From assembly GCF_038806765.1 (NCBI RefSeq), contig NZ_CP152389.1:3472001-3536000 (forward strand): a stretch of DNA of 64,000 bases, read 5' to 3'. The notes under the pieces were generated by a model. The model did no database searches and was not told the origin of the DNA. It saw nothing but the letters and a program-made list of their open reading frames with translations. Shown here one piece after another: positions 8,681 through 18,172 of this stretch. Position 1 is the stretch's first letter. Each line of letters opens with the position of its first letter. The position numbers were made by a program, and so were the translations under genes. Source of the DNA: Mucilaginibacter sp. CSA2-8R (GTDB lineage: Bacteria > Bacteroidota > Bacteroidia > Sphingobacteriales > Sphingobacteriaceae).

Positions 8681-10411
8681 ATGCTTGAAATCAGTAATTT
8701 AAAAGTTCAGTTTCGCACATCCAACGGATGGTTTGAGGCGGTTAAAGGCATTTCCTTTAACCTGGCTAAAGGGCAAACGTTAGGTATTGTGGGCGAATCC
8801 GGCTCGGGCAAATCAGTCACAGCGCTCACCCTGATGCGTTTGCTCGACGAGCAGCACACTCAAATTTCGGGCGAGATCCGGTTTGACGGCATGGATTTAC
8901 GGCAGGCATCCGAAAAAGAAATGCAGGCCCTGCGCGGCAACCGCATAGCCATGATTTTTCAGGAGCCCATGACCTCGCTTAACCCGGTGATTACCTGTGG
9001 CAAGCAGGTTAGCGAGGCTATCAGGCTACACCGTAAACTTAGCAAAGCAGAAGCAAAAAAAGAGGTCATTGATTTGTTCAATGAGGTGCAGTTACCCCGC
9101 CCCGAAGCTATGTTTGACAGCTACCCGCACCAACTATCGGGAGGGCAGCGGCAACGGGTAATGATAGCGATGGCTTTATCGTGTAATCCCGAAATGCTGA
9201 TTGCCGACGAGCCTACCACCGCCTTAGATGTAACCGTACAAAAGACTATTATTGATTTACTGCTTAGGCTGAAGGCCGAGCGCCAAATGAGTTTACTGTT
9301 TATCTCGCACGATTTAGGTGTCATTAGTCAGATTGCCGACGAAGTTTTGGTAATGTATAAAGGTAATGTGGTTGAACAAGCCCCGGTAAAAGATATATTT
9401 TTAAGCCCGCAACATCCCTATACCCACGGCTTGCTGGCCTGCCGGCCTTCTGTAACGCAGCCGCTCAAAAAGCTACCCGTCATCGGCGATTTTATGCATG
9501 TTGATGTTCACGGGCAGCTCAGCGGCACCGGCATGGCAGTTAACAGCATCCGGGAACAATTTTCTTATCTGCCTGATGAAGTTGACCAACGCCGCCAGAT
9601 ACTTTACCAACAAGCGCCACTGCTTAAAGTAGAAAACTTATGCACTTGGTATCCGGTTAAATCCGGCTGGTTTGGTGGCTCAAAGCAATACGTAAAAGCC
9701 GTTGACGACATCAGTTTTGATGTCTTCCCTGGCGAAACATTGGGATTAGTGGGCGAATCGGGCAGCGGTAAAACCACTTTGGGCCGCAGCATATTACGGT
9801 TGATCGAGCCTACCGCTGGCAACATCACTTTTAAAGGTGCCAACCTGCGGGAGCTTAACGCTGCCGAACTAAGGCAGATGCGCAAACATGTTCAAATCAT
9901 TTTTCAGGATCCTTACTCTTCCCTCAATCCTCGGTTTACCATTGGTCAGGCACTGATGGAGCCTATGCAGGTTCATAACCTGTATAACAACGACACCCAG
10001 CGCAAAAAAAAAGTACTGGAGCTATTACAGCGGGTAAGCTTATTGCCTGAGCATTTTAACCGTTACCCTCACGAGTTTTCGGGTGGGCAACGGCAACGGG
10101 TGGTTATTGCACGGGCGTTAGCCCTGGAGCCCGAATTTATTATCTGCGATGAATCGGTATCAGCGCTGGATGTATCGGTACAGGCGCAAATACTTAATTT
10201 ATTAAGGCAGTTGCAGCAGGATTTAGGCCTCACCTACATATTTATCTCGCACGATTTATCCGTCATCAGGCATATATCCGACCGCATCATGGTGATTAAC
10301 AAAGGCCGGATGGAAGAGATTGCCGATACTCATGAGCTATTTACTTATCCGCAAAGTGCTTACACAAAAAAACTGATTGCCTCTATCCCCCAAATCAGTA
10401 TTACGCAATAA
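8681..10411 (+). CDS. Oligo/dipeptide-type ABC transporter, two fused ATPase domains
   Basis: 576 residues containing two complete ABC ATPase modules in tandem, equivalent to DppD-DppF or YejF/GsiA. The first module has Walker A 'GESGSGKS' at 38-45, 'LSGGQRQRVMIAMAL' and Walker B 'LIADEPTT'. The second has Walker A near 358-365, 'FSGGQRQRVVIARAL' and 'IICDESVSALD'. Each module ends with the oligopeptide-transporter C-terminal segment ('PQHPYTHGLL', 'PQSAYTKKLI'). It would power import of peptides or similar solutes at the inner membrane. No permease or binding-protein gene lies nearby, so its partners are encoded elsewhere. Confidence 0.9.
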   Translation: MLEISNLKVQFRTSNGWFEAVKGISFNLAKGQTLGIVGESGSGKSVTALTLMRLLDEQHTQISGEIRFDGMDLRQASEKEMQALRGNRIAMIFQEPMTSLNPVITCGKQVSEAIRLHRKLSKAEAKKEVIDLFNEVQLPRPEAMFDSYPHQLSGGQRQRVMIAMALSCNPEMLIADEPTTALDVTVQKTIIDLLLRLKAERQMSLLFISHDLGVISQIADEVLVMYKGNVVEQAPVKDIFLSPQHPYTHGLLACRPSVTQPLKKLPVIGDFMHVDVHGQLSGTGMAVNSIREQFSYLPDEVDQRRQILYQQAPLLKVENLCTWYPVKSGWFGGSKQYVKAVDDISFDVFPGETLGLVGESGSGKTTLGRSILRLIEPTAGNITFKGANLRELNAAELRQMRKHVQIIFQDPYSSLNPRFTIGQALMEPMQVHNLYNNDTQRKKKVLELLQRVSLLPEHFNRYPHEFSGGQRQRVVIARALALEPEFIICDESVSALDVSVQAQILNLLRQLQQDLGLTYIFISHDLSVIRHISDRIMVINKGRMEEIADTHELFTYPQSAYTKKLIASIPQISITQ

Positions 10412-10514
10412 ATTTTTCAACTTTATACGGTGCTGATTGTTAAATTCAATACTCACCGGCCGTGCTCATAACTTTACAAGTGTTATGTATATTAGCGGCA
10501 TTACCTTTTGCTAA

Positions 10515-12653
10515 ATGGCTAACAAGAAAAATATAAATAATTCTGTTAAACAAGTACTCACCCAGTTGGTACTGGACGTATTTGAGCAGAATGCGACCGA
10601 AACGCTTAATTACAAACAAGTATCTTCTAAACTCAATATCCGCGAACCTGAATCGCGCGAAACTATACTGGAAATTTTAAAGGACGAGGCGCGTAATAAC
10701 GTCTTACAAGAAGTATCTCCCGGCAAATTTAAAGTGCTTGAACTTAAAACGTTTGTTGAAGGGCGGGTAGATATGACCAATGACGGCTCTGCCTTTATTG
10801 TGACCGACGACGAGTTTGAAAATGACATTTACGTAGCGCCGCGCAAGGTACGTACCGCGCTGAATGGCGACCGTGTAAAGGTTTATGTATACGCTAAAAA
10901 TAAAGGCAAACGTAAAGAAGGCGAAGTGGTTGAGATCATTAAGCGCGCCAAAATGGAGTTTACCGGTATTGTAAAACTGTCGGAAAGGTTTGCATTTTTT
11001 ATACCCGATGACCGTAAGATGCTGCATGACATCTTTATCCCGATAAGCGACCTGAATGGAGCCAAAAACGGGGTGAAAGCCATTGCCGAAATTACCGATT
11101 GGCCGCCACAGGCAAAAAACCCGATTGGCCGTGTAAAAACTATTTTAGGCACCCAGGGCGAAAATGATACCGAGATGAACGCCATCCTGGCCGAATACGG
11201 TTTCCCGCTATCATTTCCACCTGAGGTAGAGCGTGATGCAGAAGCTATATCCGACGTTATCTCGGAAGAAGAAATCAGCAAGCGGCGCAATTTCAGGGAT
11301 ACGCTAACATTTACCATCGACCCTTTTGATGCTAAAGATTTTGACGATGCTATATCCTACAAAAAGCTGGAGAATGGGAATTTTGAAATTGGTGTTCATA
11401 TTGCCGACGTAGCCCATTACATCATCCCAGACTCGGCATTGGATAAAGAAGCTTTTGAGCGCGGCACCTCAGTTTACCTAGTAGACCGTGTAATACCAAT
11501 GCTGCCGGAACGACTGTCTAATGGGTTATGTTCGCTTCGTCCGCACGAAGACAAATTATGTTTTGCAGCTGTGTTTGAAATGGATGAATCTGGCAAGGTG
11601 CTTGACCAGTGGTTTGGCAAAACCATCATCCACTCTAACCGCCGTTTTACATACGAAGAGGTGCAGGAGATAATTGAAACCGGCCAAGGCGACTATGTAC
11701 AAGAAATACAGCAGTTGAATGCCATTGCTTATAAACTACGCGACGCTAAATTTAAGAATGGTGCCATCAGCTTTGAGAGCACCGAGGTTAAATTTAAACT
11801 GGACGAGCAGGGCAAACCTGTAGGCGTATACGTTAAAGAACGCAAAGATGCCCATAAATTGATTGAAGATTTTATGCTGCTGGCCAACCGCAAAGTGGCC
11901 GAATTTGTGAGCAAAAAAGGCAAAGGCAAAAAGAAATACACCTTTGTTTACCGCGCTCACGACGCACCTAACCCCGAAACCCTGGGCAACTTTGCGCAGT
12001 TTGCGGCTCGGTTTGGTTACAAAATCAGCATGAAATCTGACCGGGACATTGCCCGCTCGTTAAACCATTTGATGCATGATGTGGAGGGCAAAAAGGAACA
12101 AAATGTATTAACCCAACTGGCCATACGCTCTATGGCAAAGGCTGTGTATACCACCAAAAGCAGCAGCCACTACGGCTTGGCATTTGACCATTACACTCAC
12201 TTTACCTCGCCCATACGTCGTTACCCCGACGTGATGGTGCACCGCTTGCTGTTCCATTACCTCAACGGTGGTGAATCGGCCAATGCAGAGCATTACGAGG
12301 TACTGTGTAAGCACAGTTCAGACATGGAAAAGAAAGCTGCTGACGCCGAACGTTCATCAATTAAATATAAACAAGCCGAATATTTGCAAGACAACATTGG
12401 CACCGAATATAACGGCGTTATCTCCGGCGTTACTGAATGGGGCATGTATGTACAGATTATTGAGAATAATTGTGAAGGAATGGTACGGTTACGTGATATA
12501 TCAGACGACTTTTATACCTTAGACGAGAAAAACTACGCCATTATCGGGCAACGAAAAAAGAAAGTATATCAGTTGGGTGATGAAGTCCGGATTAAGGTAA
12601 AAAACGTAGATCTTACTAAAAAGCAAATCGACTTTTCGCTGGTGCTGGATTAA
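10515..12653 (+). CDS. rnr: Ribonuclease R
   Basis: A 712-residue exoribonuclease of the RNase II/R family. Order: N-terminal helix-turn-helix-like region, cold-shock domains, the RNB catalytic domain with the metal-binding aspartates Asp269, Asp275, Asp277 and Asp278 in 'DPFDAKDFDDA', and a C-terminal S1 domain ('GVISGVTEWGMYVQI'). It degrades structured RNA from the 3' end in the cytoplasm. A near-consensus promoter box TACCTTTTG lies about 10 bases upstream. The prenyltransferase gene follows after 21 bases. Confidence 0.95.
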   Translation: MANKKNINNSVKQVLTQLVLDVFEQNATETLNYKQVSSKLNIREPESRETILEILKDEARNNVLQEVSPGKFKVLELKTFVEGRVDMTNDGSAFIVTDDEFENDIYVAPRKVRTALNGDRVKVYVYAKNKGKRKEGEVVEIIKRAKMEFTGIVKLSERFAFFIPDDRKMLHDIFIPISDLNGAKNGVKAIAEITDWPPQAKNPIGRVKTILGTQGENDTEMNAILAEYGFPLSFPPEVERDAEAISDVISEEEISKRRNFRDTLTFTIDPFDAKDFDDAISYKKLENGNFEIGVHIADVAHYIIPDSALDKEAFERGTSVYLVDRVIPMLPERLSNGLCSLRPHEDKLCFAAVFEMDESGKVLDQWFGKTIIHSNRRFTYEEVQEIIETGQGDYVQEIQQLNAIAYKLRDAKFKNGAISFESTEVKFKLDEQGKPVGVYVKERKDAHKLIEDFMLLANRKVAEFVSKKGKGKKKYTFVYRAHDAPNPETLGNFAQFAARFGYKISMKSDRDIARSLNHLMHDVEGKKEQNVLTQLAIRSMAKAVYTTKSSSHYGLAFDHYTHFTSPIRRYPDVMVHRLLFHYLNGGESANAEHYEVLCKHSSDMEKKAADAERSSIKYKQAEYLQDNIGTEYNGVISGVTEWGMYVQIIENNCEGMVRLRDISDDFYTLDEKNYAIIGQRKKKVYQLGDEVRIKVKNVDLTKKQIDFSLVLD

Positions 12654-12674
12654 CCAGACCGCCGGCCTACTTTT

Positions 12675-13649
12675 ATGAACAAAATACAAGATTTACAGTT
12701 GCTGATTGAAAAAGCAGTCAGCAACCTCAACTACCCTGCCTCTCCTGCCGAATTATACGAGCCTATCACCTACATCTTGTCTGTTGGCGGCAAACGTATG
12801 CGCCCTGCCCTGTTGCTTATGGCCTGCGATCTATTTGGCGGAAACGTAGAGGCCGCACTAAACCCCGCACTGGCCATAGAGGTATTTCACAACTTTACCC
12901 TGGTGCATGATGACATTATGGATAATGCACCATTACGCCGCGGCAAAGCCACCGTACACGAAAAGTGGAACACCAACATCGGCATCCTCTCGGGCGATGT
13001 AATGCTGGTTGAAGCTTATAAGCTGATGATGCAGGTAGAAACCCCTATACTGCGCCAGGTGCTTACCATATTCAGCAATACAGCCGTCGGAGTTTGCGAA
13101 GGCCAGCAAATGGACATGAACTTTGAGCTTCAAAACGAGGTGGCCATTGATGACTACCTGACCATGATTACCCTGAAAACGGCCGTCCTGTTAGGTGGAG
13201 CACTAAAAATAGGCGCTCTGATTGGCGGTGCCGGCGATGCCGATGCCGACTCACTGTGCACATTTGGTGAGCAGTTGGGCACAGCCTTCCAGCTCCAGGA
13301 CGACATTCTGGATGTTTACGGCGATCCGGATAAGTTTGGCAAACAGGTAGGCGGCGACATCATTTCCAACAAAAAAACATTTTTACTCATCAAAGCACTG
13401 GAACTGGCCGAAGGTGATGCCAAAAAGGAGCTGAATCGCTGGCTGCAGACTACCGATTTTGATAACACTGAAAAGGTAACTGCCATTACTAACTTATACA
13501 ACCAGTTAGACGTTAGAAAGCACGCTGAAAAAGCCATGCAAACCTTTGCCGAGCAAGCGTTTACTGCCCTTAACCAGTTAAGCCTGCCGGAAGAAAGAAA
13601 GCAATACCTGCGGAATTTTGCTGACAGCTTGCTGATTAGAGAAAAATAA
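12675..13649 (+). CDS. Polyprenyl diphosphate synthase (trans-isoprenyl family)
   Basis: A 324-residue all-helical trans-prenyl synthase. The two aspartate-rich motifs are intact: 'DDIMD' at residues 79-83 and 'DDILD' at 209-213, together with 'GGKRMRPALLL' near the N-terminus. It builds a long-chain prenyl diphosphate from IPP and an allylic primer; in Bacteroidota the usual product is the menaquinone side chain. Chain length cannot be read off here. It sits between rnr and a TonB-C gene with gaps of 21 and 2 bases, so the three are likely one transcript. Confidence 0.9.
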   Translation: MNKIQDLQLLIEKAVSNLNYPASPAELYEPITYILSVGGKRMRPALLLMACDLFGGNVEAALNPALAIEVFHNFTLVHDDIMDNAPLRRGKATVHEKWNTNIGILSGDVMLVEAYKLMMQVETPILRQVLTIFSNTAVGVCEGQQMDMNFELQNEVAIDDYLTMITLKTAVLLGGALKIGALIGGAGDADADSLCTFGEQLGTAFQLQDDILDVYGDPDKFGKQVGGDIISNKKTFLLIKALELAEGDAKKELNRWLQTTDFDNTEKVTAITNLYNQLDVRKHAEKAMQTFAEQAFTALNQLSLPEERKQYLRNFADSLLIREK

Positions 13650-13651
13650 GG

Positions 13652-14071
13652 ATGAATAAGAAATTTACCTATCTGTTAGCGCTGGCGCTGGGTTGCTGCC
13701 TCAGCGTAAAAGCACAAATTCATTCGGCACCACCTTCAAGCACTGATAGCGTTTTTCGCCGGGTTGATCAGCTTCCGCAGTTTCCTGGAGGCATTAAAGC
13801 TTATTACCAGTATTTAACAACCTCATTAAGATACCCAAAGGCAGCGTATGATAAACGCTTAGAAGGCCGCACCGATGTAGCTTTGATTATTGAGCGTGAT
13901 GGTACGGTAACCGGAGTAAAAGTAAAAAATAGCAGCGGATCGGAGGATTTGGACGCGGAAGCTGTGAGAGTAATTTCTAAGTCTCCGAAGTGGGTGCCGG
14001 GTGTACAGAACGGAAAGACCGTTCGGGTTGCCTATATGCTTCCCATCGTTTTTTCACTAAAAAAGCCATAA
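13652..14071 (+). CDS. Secreted TonB C-terminal domain protein
   Basis: 139 residues with a signal peptide (MNKKFTYLLALALGCCLSVKA) and one TonB C-terminal domain: 'PQFPGGIKAYYQYLTTSLRYP', 'GRTDVALIIERDGTVTGVKV', 'DLDAEAVRVISKSPKWVPG'. It lacks the proline-rich spacer of classical TonB, and its N-terminus looks cleavable rather than an anchor. Such proteins are common in Bacteroidota and often have unclear roles. It starts 2 bases after the prenyl synthase stop and ends at a perfect terminator. Confidence 0.85.
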   Translation: MNKKFTYLLALALGCCLSVKAQIHSAPPSSTDSVFRRVDQLPQFPGGIKAYYQYLTTSLRYPKAAYDKRLEGRTDVALIIERDGTVTGVKVKNSSGSEDLDAEAVRVISKSPKWVPGVQNGKTVRVAYMLPIVFSLKKP

Positions 14072-14072
14072 A

Positions 14073-14107
14073 TAAAAAGGCTTGCATACTTATGCAAGCC
14101 TTTTTAT
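14073..14107. terminator. Bidirectional terminator between the TonB-C gene and rpmA
   Basis: A 15-bp stem (arms AAAAAGGCTTGCATA and its complement, 2-base loop) with A and T runs outside both arms. It lies exactly between convergent genes and should work both ways. Confidence 0.9.
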
Positions 14108-14126
14108 TTATAATATTTAACTGAGC

Positions 14127-14540
14127 TTATTCAGCTACAACTTCTTCACCTTCAGTAGCAGTTTCAGCTTTAGGAGCTTCTTCTACAGGAGCAGCAACTG
14201 GCTGAGCTGTACCGTTAGCTGGTTTAGCAGCAGCTTCAGTTTGTACGTTTACTACAGGTTTTGCTTCAACAGCAACCTCAGCAGTTTCGTAAGGTAATAC
14301 CGACACGTATGAACGGTCATCACCCTTCTTTTTGAATACTACCTGACCGTCAATTAAAGCAAATAAAGTATGGTCGCGGCCAATGCCTACGTTAAGACCC
14401 GGATTATGACGGGTACCACGCTGACGAACGATGATGTTACCGGCAATAGCAGGCTGACCACCAAAAATCTTGATACCTAAACGTTTACTATGCGATTCGC
14501 GGCCGTTTTTGGAACTACCCGCACCTTTTTTGTGAGCCAT
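14127..14540 (-). CDS. rpmA: 50S ribosomal protein L27 with a long acidic Ala/Pro tail
   Basis: The first about 90 residues are a standard L27 ('[20 protein letters not shown]', '[19 protein letters not shown]', '[19 protein letters not shown]'). L27's N-terminus reaches the peptidyl-transferase centre. The start here is direct, without the cleaved extension known from Firmicutes. About 45 extra residues of low complexity follow (Ala, Pro, Glu, Val, Thr), making 137 residues against the usual about 85. The gene lies downstream of rplU, as in most bacteria. Confidence 0.95.
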   Translation of the reverse strand: MAHKKGAGSSKNGRESHSKRLGIKIFGGQPAIAGNIIVRQRGTRHNPGLNVGIGRDHTLFALIDGQVVFKKKGDDRSYVSVLPYETAEVAVEAKPVVNVQTEAAAKPANGTAQPVAAPVEEAPKAETATEGEEVVAE

Positions 14541-14586
14541 GTTTTAATATTTTATCAAAGCTTTCGGCTTTGCGTTAAACCTTCAA

Positions 14587-14895
14587 TTATAATGTAATGC
14601 CTGTGATGGCTATTTTAGTGAACTGCTGACGGTGACCGTTTTTCTTTTTGTAACCTTTTCTTCTTTTCTTTTTGAAAACAAGAACTTTTTCACCTTTTAC
14701 ATGAGACACTATTGTTGCTGATACTTTAGCACCTTGCAGAGCGCTACCTAACGAAAATTTACCGTCGTTTTCAGCTAACAATACTTTGTCAAATTCAATA
14801 CTAGCGCCTTCATCTCCCTGTAAGCGGTGTACAAAGATTTGCTGGTCTTTTGCAACTTTAAATTGCTGTCCGGCTATATCTACTATTGCGTACAT
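14587..14895 (-). CDS. rplU: 50S ribosomal protein L21
   Basis: A normal 102-residue L21: '[18 protein letters not shown]', a basic loop '[20 protein letters not shown]' and '[11 protein letters not shown]' at the end. It binds 23S rRNA in the large subunit. It is transcribed first, with rpmA 46 bases after it. The promoter box is at 14931-14938, giving a leader of about 30 bases. Confidence 0.97.
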   Translation of the reverse strand: MYAIVDIAGQQFKVAKDQQIFVHRLQGDEGASIEFDKVLLAENDGKFSLGSALQGAKVSATIVSHVKGEKVLVFKKKRRKGYKKKNGHRQQFTKIAITGITL

Positions 14896-14930
14896 TGTTT
14901 GTTAATTAAATTGTTTAAAATTTTGAGGTG

Positions 14931-14938
14931 CAAATATA
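14931..14938 (-). promoter_or_regulatory. -7 box TATATTTG of rplU-rpmA
   Basis: A perfect TAnnTTTG on the minus strand, 35 bases before the rplU start. Confidence 0.65.
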
Positions 14939-15001
14939 AGCATCATCTTACAAATAAGCAATACTGCATTAGTATATAATTGTGGCTTCTTTGCGCCTTA
15001 A

Positions 15002-15508
15002 TTATTTTTTCATAAGCTCTTCACGCTCGTCAAGTTTCATTTGTATCTCTTTGATTAAGCGCATGTTAGCATCCTTCAACTGCGGATCACCGGCGTATGA
15101 GGCATCGAACAACACCTTCTTGGTCTTGTTTTTATAAACAAATTCCATCAAATACTTGGGTGCCTTGTCCTTACCGGTGCCAAAGCCATCCCCTTCTTCT
15201 TTTTCCGGAAAGTTCCAAAAACCTAAATCGGCCGCTTTGCGGTGCAGGTACAACAGGTCGTCTTTAGTGAGGTGTAACTCCATATTTTTGATGGCACCGC
15301 TACGTGTTAAGTACTGGTAAGCCCCGGTTTTAGAGTTGTATTTATTTTTGAGTGTATCGCCGGTACCATATTCCAAACGCAAGTACTGAAAATCAGAAAA
15401 ACGATAAGGCGCGTTTTTAATCATCATGCCATAATAGTAAGCGCAATACAGCAGAATAGGCACTACAACGGTCAGTGCAAAAAATATCTTCTTGGTTTTA
15501 TCGGACAT
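15002..15508 (-). CDS. Membrane-anchored protein of unknown function
   Basis: 168 residues: a short basic start, one membrane helix (about residues 8-30, 'IFFALTVVVPILLYCAYYYG'), then a soluble domain probably on the periplasmic side. The domain has 'LRLEYGTGDTL', 'HLTKDDLLYLHRKAADLGFW' and 'KKVLFDAS', suggesting a small alpha/beta fold, and ends in a charged helix. I recognise no family. It has its own promoter box at 15561-15568. Confidence 0.7.
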   Translation of the reverse strand: MSDKTKKIFFALTVVVPILLYCAYYYGMMIKNAPYRFSDFQYLRLEYGTGDTLKNKYNSKTGAYQYLTRSGAIKNMELHLTKDDLLYLHRKAADLGFWNFPEKEEGDGFGTGKDKAPKYLMEFVYKNKTKKVLFDASYAGDPQLKDANMRLIKEIQMKLDEREELMKK

Positions 15509-15560
15509 GAGGAGCTAATGAGTGAATTTTGAATGAGTGGATGAGTGAATATTTTAAGCA

Positions 15561-15568
15561 CAAAAGTA
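15561..15568 (-). promoter_or_regulatory. -7 box TACTTTTG of the membrane-anchored protein gene
   Basis: A perfect TAnnTTTG match on the minus strand, 52 bases from the start codon. Short GAATGAGTG-type repeats fill the leader (15518-15550). Confidence 0.5.
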
Positions 15569-15647
15569 ACAGTTTTCGAAAATTTTAATGTTTCACTTTT
15601 GCCATATTAAAAACGAACGAACAAATTAAAGCATGATAAAAAGTTCG

Positions 15648-17039
15648 TTAATACAAACCACTTTCATTGCCTTTCAGCTCTCCTTCCCACTTGCTTACCA
15701 CAGCAGTAGCCATAGCATTACCTAACACGTTGGTAGCCGAGCGGCCCATATCCAGTAATGGGTCAATACCAATTAACAGCGCTAAACCTGCTTCGGGGAT
15801 GTTAAACATGGCAATGGTTCCGGCAATAACTACTAATGAGGCACGCGGTACACCAGCAATGCCCTTACTGGTTAGCATAAGTACCAGCAGCATAGATAAC
15901 TGCTGACCAAAAGCTAAGTGGATACCGTATGACTGAGCCAAAAACAGTGATGCGAAGGTCATGTACATCATAGAGCCGTCCAGGTTAAAAGAATAACCCA
16001 AGGGCAGTACAAAGCTTACAATCTTGTTGTTACAGCCAAAGCGCTCCAACTCCATCAGTATGCGCGGATAGGCCGCCTCGCTGGTTGATGTACTAAAGGC
16101 AATTAGCATGGCATCTTTAATACGGTTAACCAGGTTAAACACCCGGGTACGCAAAACAAAGAAACCAGCTAGTATTATAACCAGCCAAAGTACAATCAAC
16201 GAAAAATAAAACTCGCCTATAAAGATGGCATAGGTAGACAGAATACCCAAGCCCTGCCGCGCTACTACAGCGGTAATAGCACCAAACACCGCTAAAGGCG
16301 CAGCCAGCATTACGTAGCTGGTAACCTTTAAAATAACGTGTGCAAAGGCATCCATGGCCTTTACTACAATTTCACCTTTTTCGCCTATGGCAGCGGTGGC
16401 TATACCAAAAAACAAGGCAAACACTACAATCTGTAAAATCTCATTGTTAGCCATGGCCTCAAAAAAGCTTTTCGGAAACACGTGTGTAATAAAATCACGC
16501 AGGGATAAAGCAGCTTTTTGTATACCACTACTTAAATGACTATCTGGCAATGGTATATGCATCGATTCGCCTGGTTTAAAAAAATTAACCAGCACCATAC
16601 CCAATAATAACGAAACCAGCGTGGCACTTAAAAACCACACCATAGTTTTGCCGCCAATGCGGCCAACCGCCTTTACATCGCCCACCTTAGCCACGCCTAC
16701 CACCAGCGTAGTAAACACCAGCGGGGCCACAATCATTTTAATAAGGCGTAAAAATATATCACTTAGTATGCTAAAACCTACCAGTTTATCTTCGCGGGTG
16801 GTGTCACTTTCTTTACGGGCCTTTACTACGGCAATACGTTCTTTTTTCAAACCGGCATACTCAGTAACCGTAGTATCGGTTAACTGCACCAGGCGTGTGT
16901 CAATAGTTTTAACTTTGGCATCGGCAGCGGTAATTTCGCTGTTATATTGGTTTATGACGTAAACGTTGTACAGGTAACCAGTAATAACGCCGGCCACCAG
17001 TGCAATAAAAATAAAAAGGGTAAGTTTACTTTGTTTCAT
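15648..17039 (-). CDS. Dicarboxylate/amino acid:cation symporter (DAACS, SLC1-like)
   Basis: A 463-residue inner-membrane transporter of the GltP/DctA family. It shows 'LRLIKMIVAPLVFTTLVVGV', 'FSTSTSEAAYPRILMELERF' (the serine-rich re-entrant loop region), 'PLGYSFNLDGSMMYMTF' and 'DPLLDMGRSATNVLGNAM', which are the substrate- and sodium-binding signatures. It should import glutamate, aspartate or C4-dicarboxylates with Na+ or H+. The oddity is a charged segment of about 50 residues between helix 1 and helix 2 (about 32-85) predicted to be helical. The gene is monocistronic and the substrate cannot be settled by eye. Confidence 0.9.
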   Translation of the reverse strand: MKQSKLTLFIFIALVAGVITGYLYNVYVINQYNSEITAADAKVKTIDTRLVQLTDTTVTEYAGLKKERIAVVKARKESDTTREDKLVGFSILSDIFLRLIKMIVAPLVFTTLVVGVAKVGDVKAVGRIGGKTMVWFLSATLVSLLLGMVLVNFFKPGESMHIPLPDSHLSSGIQKAALSLRDFITHVFPKSFFEAMANNEILQIVVFALFFGIATAAIGEKGEIVVKAMDAFAHVILKVTSYVMLAAPLAVFGAITAVVARQGLGILSTYAIFIGEFYFSLIVLWLVIILAGFFVLRTRVFNLVNRIKDAMLIAFSTSTSEAAYPRILMELERFGCNNKIVSFVLPLGYSFNLDGSMMYMTFASLFLAQSYGIHLAFGQQLSMLLVLMLTSKGIAGVPRASLVVIAGTIAMFNIPEAGLALLIGIDPLLDMGRSATNVLGNAMATAVVSKWEGELKGNESGLY

Positions 17040-17100
17040 GAAACGGATTAAACAGCTAAACTACAACTTATTACTATTTTGCTAAAATTTAAGTAGAGGG

Positions 17101-17625
17101 ATGGGGATAAATACCTATAATTTACAGTCGGTAAAAAAAGAGTTACAGCATATGAGCAGCAGTCAGTTAACTGATTTGTGCCTGCGCCTGGCTAAATACA
17201 AAAAGGAGAACAAAGAGCTATTATCTTACCTGCTTTTTGAAGCGGGTAACGAAGCAGGATACATCCAGGGCATTAAAGAGGAAGTAGAAGACCTTTACAA
17301 AACGCTGCCTAACCATAGTTATTACCAGGCTAAGTTGCTGCGCAAAATTTTAAAACTGGTTGCTAAACACGCCAAGTTTATGGCATCCAAACCGGCGGAG
17401 ATTGACCTGCTGATGCATTTTTGTGAGCAATATTTAAACCGCATCGAAAAAAAGATTACTTACAAACCCTTACGGCAGTTGCTAAGCAAACAGCTGGAAA
17501 AAGCTGGAAAAATGATTAGTGCGCTGCACGAAGACCTGCAGTTTGATTACCGGACTGATTATGAAAAACTGGTTACCCGCGCTGCCGAAACCATGACCTG
17601 GATAAATAAACACGATTATGTGTAA
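17101..17625 (+). CDS. Helical protein of unknown function upstream of an ECF sigma factor
   Basis: A 174-residue, Lys- and Leu-rich, probably all-helical cytoplasmic protein ('SSQLTDLCLRLAKYKKENKE', 'LLRKILKLVAKHAKFM', 'LRQLLSKQLEKAGKMI'). No signal, membrane helix or catalytic motif is visible. It begins 61 bases from the divergent symporter gene and precedes the sigma factor by 49 bases, so it may belong to that operon. I cannot name the family. Confidence 0.7.
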   Translation: MGINTYNLQSVKKELQHMSSSQLTDLCLRLAKYKKENKELLSYLLFEAGNEAGYIQGIKEEVEDLYKTLPNHSYYQAKLLRKILKLVAKHAKFMASKPAEIDLLMHFCEQYLNRIEKKITYKPLRQLLSKQLEKAGKMISALHEDLQFDYRTDYEKLVTRAAETMTWINKHDYV

Positions 17626-17674
17626 CAAACTACACCTTCGGCACATCTAAACCATACAACTTAATACTACATCA

Positions 17675-18172
17675 GTGGCTGATAAAGATGCTGCCTTCAG
17701 GCAGATATTTGAATCGAACTCAAAAAAAATTTTCCGCCTTTGTTACGGTTACACCGGAGACGAAGACGCGGCCCACGACCTGCTCCAGGAAACCTTTGTG
17801 AAGGTTTGGCAAAACCTGAACAAGTTTCGTAATACGGCCATGATTTCGACCTGGATATACCGTATTGCAGTAAATACCTGTTTAACCTATTTGCGGTCGG
17901 AAAAGCGACAGGCCAAAGAAGAACTGACGCCCTACCTGGCCGAAACCCGTAAAGAAGAACTATCAGAAAAAAACGAACAAGTAGCCTTGCTATATAAGTG
18001 TATAGCCAAGCTCGAAGAATCAGAAAGGATTATTATTACCATGGTGCTTGATGAAGTGCCTTATCCGGAGATTGCCGAAATTTCGGGTATCTCCGAAGGA
18101 AATCTACGTGTAAAGATTTATCGTATAAAACAGAAGCTAACCGATTTATATAATCATTATGAAAGACTTTGA
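17675..18172 (+). CDS. ECF-type RNA polymerase sigma factor
   Basis: A 165-residue sigma-70 family protein with only regions 2 and 4. Region 2 contains 'DLLQETFVKVWQNLNKF' and 'ISTWIYRIAVNTCLTYLR'; region 4 contains 'ITMVLDEVPYPEIAEISGIS' and 'EGNLRVKIYRIKQKL', a helix-turn-helix for -35 recognition. The start is GTG at 17675. The next gene overlaps it by 14 bases and encodes a membrane protein, the usual layout for an ECF factor held by a membrane partner. Its signal and regulon are unknown. Confidence 0.92.
   Translation: MADKDAAFRQIFESNSKKIFRLCYGYTGDEDAAHDLLQETFVKVWQNLNKFRNTAMISTWIYRIAVNTCLTYLRSEKRQAKEELTPYLAETRKEELSEKNEQVALLYKCIAKLEESERIIITMVLDEVPYPEIAEISGISEGNLRVKIYRIKQKLTDLYNHYERL

Noticed and set aside
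8681..10411. Considered as two separate genes or a frameshifted pair
   Set aside because: The frame is continuous, with both ATPase halves complete, as in other known fused proteins.
13652..14071. Considered as a classical TonB
   Set aside because: It has a cleavable signal peptide and no proline-rich spacer, so only the C-terminal domain is TonB-like.
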